Origin: Proteles cristata cristata | Lineage: Eukaryota; Chordata; Mammalia; Carnivora; Hyaenidae | Assembly (NCBI GenBank): GCA_017311185.1 | Contig: JAESUZ010001057.1 | Coordinates: 558,001 to 622,000 of the forward strand | DNA: 64,000 nucleotides | Reading direction: 5' to 3' | In this document: piece by piece, positions 12,141 to 64,000 of the stretch | Layout: each line of letters begins with the position of its first letter | Position numbering within the stretch: position 1 is the first letter of the stretch | Position numbers and translations under genes: made by a program | Notes under the pieces: model-generated | The model's input: only the letters and a program-made list of their open reading frames with translations | Database searches by the model: none | What the model was told of the DNA's origin: nothing

Positions 12141-12374
12141 GGGCGCCTCGGTGGCTTGGTCGGTTAAGCGTCCGACTTTCGCTTAGGTCATGATCTCGCG
12201 GTTCGTGGGTTTGAGTCCCGCGTCGGGCTCTGTGCTGACTGCCAGCTCAGAGCCTGGAGCCTGTTTCAGAGTCTGTGACTCCCTCTCTCTCTGACCCTCC
12301 CCTGCTCACGCTGTCTCTCTCTCCTAGAAATAAATAAAAAAAATATTTTTAAAAAATTAAAAAAAAAAAAAAAT
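12141..12374 (+). mobile_element. Young CAN-SINE at the BUB1B promoter
   Basis: Full-length sense copy of the 'CTTTCGCTTAGG...CCTAGAAATAAA' subfamily. Flanks AAAGTACTCACACAGAG (12124-12140) and AAAGTACTCGCAGAG (12375-12389). Its tail ends about 70 bp before the first ZNF143 motif, the closest repeat to the promoter. Confidence 0.93.
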
Positions 12375-12441
12375 AAAGTACTCGCAGAGAACACACACCG
12401 CCTCAACCTGCGCGGACTGATCTGCCACAGATTGCCCGGAA

Positions 12442-12465
12442 ACTACAACTCCCATTATGCATAGC
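12442..12465 (+). promoter_or_regulatory. ZNF143/SBS-type motif, copy 1
   Basis: ACTACAACTCCCATTATGC matches the ACTACAAxTCCCAxxATGC core recognised by ZNF143 (and the related ZNF76), a motif common in mammalian promoters. It lies about 300 bp upstream of the start codon. Binding is inferred from motif identity only. Confidence 0.7.
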
Positions 12466-12491
12466 GACTGCGTGGGCTAAACCCGAGATAA

Positions 12492-12511
12492 ACTACAAGC
12501 CCCAGAATTCC
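12492..12511 (+). promoter_or_regulatory. ZNF143/SBS-type motif, copy 2
   Basis: ACTACAAGCCCCAGAATTCC is a second match to the ACTACAAxxCCCAGxAT core, in the same orientation and 50 bp downstream of the first (start to start). Two same-orientation copies make a chance match unlikely. Confidence 0.65.
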
Positions 12512-12572
12512 TTGGGAGAAAAGACGCGAGTACGAAGGGACGGAGGGGCGTGTTCACGTCGCCCGCGCGGGA

Positions 12573-12586
12573 CCGTTAAATTTGAA
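12573..12586 (+). promoter_or_regulatory. MYB site plus CHR element
   Basis: CCGTTA at 12573-12578 is the complement of TAACGG, a B-MYB site (YAACKG). It is followed two bases later by TTTGAA at 12581-12586, the cell-cycle-genes homology region consensus bound by MuvB complexes. CHR elements direct G1 repression by DREAM and G2/M activation by MYB-MuvB and FOXM1, which fits a mitotic checkpoint gene. Function is inferred from the motif and position. Confidence 0.6.
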
Positions 12587-12599
12587 ACTTGGAGGGTTT

Positions 12600-12752
12600 T
12601 AGGTGGCTGCTTTGCGAAGGAGTCAAGTGCTAGCTTTTGTCCTTCTTATCTCTTCGTTATCTCTAAGGGCAGGTTTCAGAAGGAAGCCCAGGCGGTCTGC
12701 GTCCCCGAGGGAAGATTTGCGGCAGAACGAGAGCCTGAACCGGGAATGCAGG
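12600..12752 (+). other. BUB1B: BUB1B 5' UTR (5' boundary estimated)
   Basis: Stretch between the inferred transcription start and the ATG. The only upstream ATG close to the start codon is at 12746-12748, out of frame. The boundary at 12600 is an estimate from the CHR position. Confidence 0.55.
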
Positions 12753-63179
<50,427 letters not shown>

Positions 63180-63515
63180 ACCAATGGTTGTGTTGTGGAA
63201 CATCGCCCGTGTATGCTGTTACTCAATTTAGGACACATTTAGATACACTACCAACACATGTCTCCTTTTTAGTAGAGGTATATTTCTAGGGTAACTCACC
63301 TTTTTTACATAGCACTGTATCTATTCTTGGCCTTGTCTAACTAACAGAGAACTGTTTTGTTTTTAATGGGCTCCATATGAATGGGTACCTTGTTGTCATT
63401 TAATACATTTGTCTCTACTTTTCCCTGTACATTTTTCTTTTATAATTTGTGACATGTACCTTAATCGTTGCTATGTATTTTTAAGCAATAAAATAGTATT
63501 TGTTGAATTTGTACT
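63180..63515 (+). other. BUB1B: BUB1B 3' UTR
   Basis: Short AT-rich tail from the stop codon to the presumed cleavage site about 20 nt after the first AATAAA. It contains TTTGTCTCTACTTTTCCCTG, which resembles the human BUB1B 3' UTR as I recall it. The 3' end is approximate. Confidence 0.65.
63487..63492 (+). terminator. BUB1B: Polyadenylation signal AATAAA (proximal)
   Basis: Canonical AATAAA about 310 nt after the stop, followed by a T/G-rich stretch (TATTTGTTGAATTTGT) fitting a downstream element. Probably the main cleavage signal. Confidence 0.75.
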
Positions 63516-63549
63516 TCTAACATCTCATCTCCTTTTTGCCATCGAAGAC

Positions 63550-63555
63550 AATAAA
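63550..63555 (+). terminator. BUB1B: Polyadenylation signal AATAAA (distal)
   Basis: Second AATAAA 63 nt downstream of the first. It may be an alternative site. In human, BUB1B can also read through to PAK6, but no PAK6 exon is visible before the window ends. Confidence 0.45.
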
Positions 63556-63679
63556 TGGCTTGGTTTCGCAGACAGGAGCTATTTTTACCATGGAAATGTA
63601 TACACCCTAGGCATGGGACTGCTCTGATAGACTCATTCCTTCGGGTGCTCGTCACCTTCCACCAAGTGGTCTAGATTTA

Positions 63680-63880
63680 TTTTTTTCCATGTTTTTTTTT
63701 ATTTTTATTTTTTTATTTTTGAGAGAGTGAGCAGGGGAAAGGGAGACAAAGAATCAGAAGCAGGCTCCATGCTCTGGACTGTTAGCACAGAGCCTGATGT
63801 GGGGCTGGAACTCACAGACTGAGATCATGACCTGAGCTAAAATCAGATACTCACCAGACTGAGCCACCCAGTCACCCCTG
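63680..63880 (-). mobile_element. CAN-SINE downstream of BUB1B
   Basis: Antisense copy with perfect 15-bp duplications AGTGGTCTAGATTTA at 63665-63679 and 63881-63895. The remaining 105 bp of the window hold nothing recognisable. Confidence 0.95.
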
Positions 63881-64000
63881 AGTGGTCTAGATTTAAAAGC
63901 AGATAAAAGTATTTATATAAGACCAAATTTTCTTAAATTTCAAGTGGCAAAATTGTTTTGTTTCTGTTTTAATGTTTTTGTTTTTTATCCACCAGACCCT

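Larger units (their letters stand above)
12438..12600 (+). promoter_or_regulatory. BUB1B: BUB1B core promoter region
   Basis: GC-rich, CpG-containing segment just upstream of exon 1. It has no TATA box and no close CCAAT box; the nearest CCAAT, near 12029, is too far away. It carries two ZNF143-type motifs and one MYB/CHR composite, listed separately. CHR-driven genes usually start transcription shortly downstream of the CHR, so I infer a start near 12590-12620. The exact start cannot be read from sequence. Confidence 0.75.

Noticed and set aside
12141..12240. tRNA gene-like A and B boxes in SINE heads (here and in all copies)
   Set aside because: GTGGCTTGGTCGGTTAAG and GGTTTGAGTCCCGC are tRNA-derived promoter remnants of the SINE. 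No cloverleaf or discriminator supports a real tRNA gene.
1..12400. Search for exons of BMF, the upstream neighbour in human
   Set aside because: No BH3-like or BMF-like coding sequence is visible. In human the gap to BMF is larger than this upstream region.
63560..64000. Search for a PAK6 or read-through exon after BUB1B
   Set aside because: Only a SINE and AT-rich DNA are present. PAK6 probably lies beyond the window.

Overview
This is mammalian nuclear DNA from a cat-like carnivore (Feliformia, most likely Felidae). The evidence is about 58 copies of a tRNA-derived CAN-SINE with the feliform head (GGCGCCTGGGTGGCTCAG) and tail, plus fragments of the carnivore LINE-1 3' end. The window holds one protein-coding gene, complete on the + strand: BUB1B, which encodes the spindle-checkpoint protein BUBR1. 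All 23 coding exons could be placed. Every junction has GT/AG ends, the reading frame is unbroken from the ATG at 12753 to the TAA at 63177-63179, and the predicted protein has 1062 residues.

Layout. Positions 1-12.4 kb are intergenic: no supportable gene, several ancient repeats (MIR, L2, MER20, MER5A, a MaLR-like LTR) and SINEs, including three pairs inserted into the same target. Positions 12.4-13.0 kb are a GC-rich promoter with two ZNF143-type motifs and a MYB-site/CHR composite typical of G2/M genes, with a young SINE directly upstream. Exons 1-6 (12.7-36.5 kb) lie in large repeat-rich introns and encode the first KEN box, the TPR domain and a D-box. Exons 7-14 (37.6-46.7 kb) encode the second KEN box, the ABBA motifs, the BUB3-binding GLEBS motif and a second D-box. 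Exons 15-17 encode the CDK1/PLK1 sites and the PP2A-B56 docking motif. Exons 18-23 (53.9-63.2 kb) encode the C-terminal pseudokinase. A short 3' UTR with two AATAAA signals ends near 63.5 kb; the rest is downstream DNA with one SINE.

How it works together. The exons make one multi-motif scaffold. The N-terminal KEN/TPR/ABBA/D-box part inhibits APC/C-CDC20 within the mitotic checkpoint complex, GLEBS recruits the protein to kinetochores through BUB3, the KARD recruits PP2A-B56, and the kinase fold is structural.

I found no sign of a novel multi-gene system. The points most worth a second look are a 12-residue C-terminal extension relative to the 1050-residue human protein, a 14-codon upstream ORF whose stop is created at the exon 1/2 junction, a roughly 120-bp fold-back inverted duplication inside a SINE in intron 4, repeated reuse of SINE target sites, and a distinct, apparently young SINE subfamily. 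Repeat family names come from recognising sequence, not from a database search. Comparisons with the human protein are from memory.
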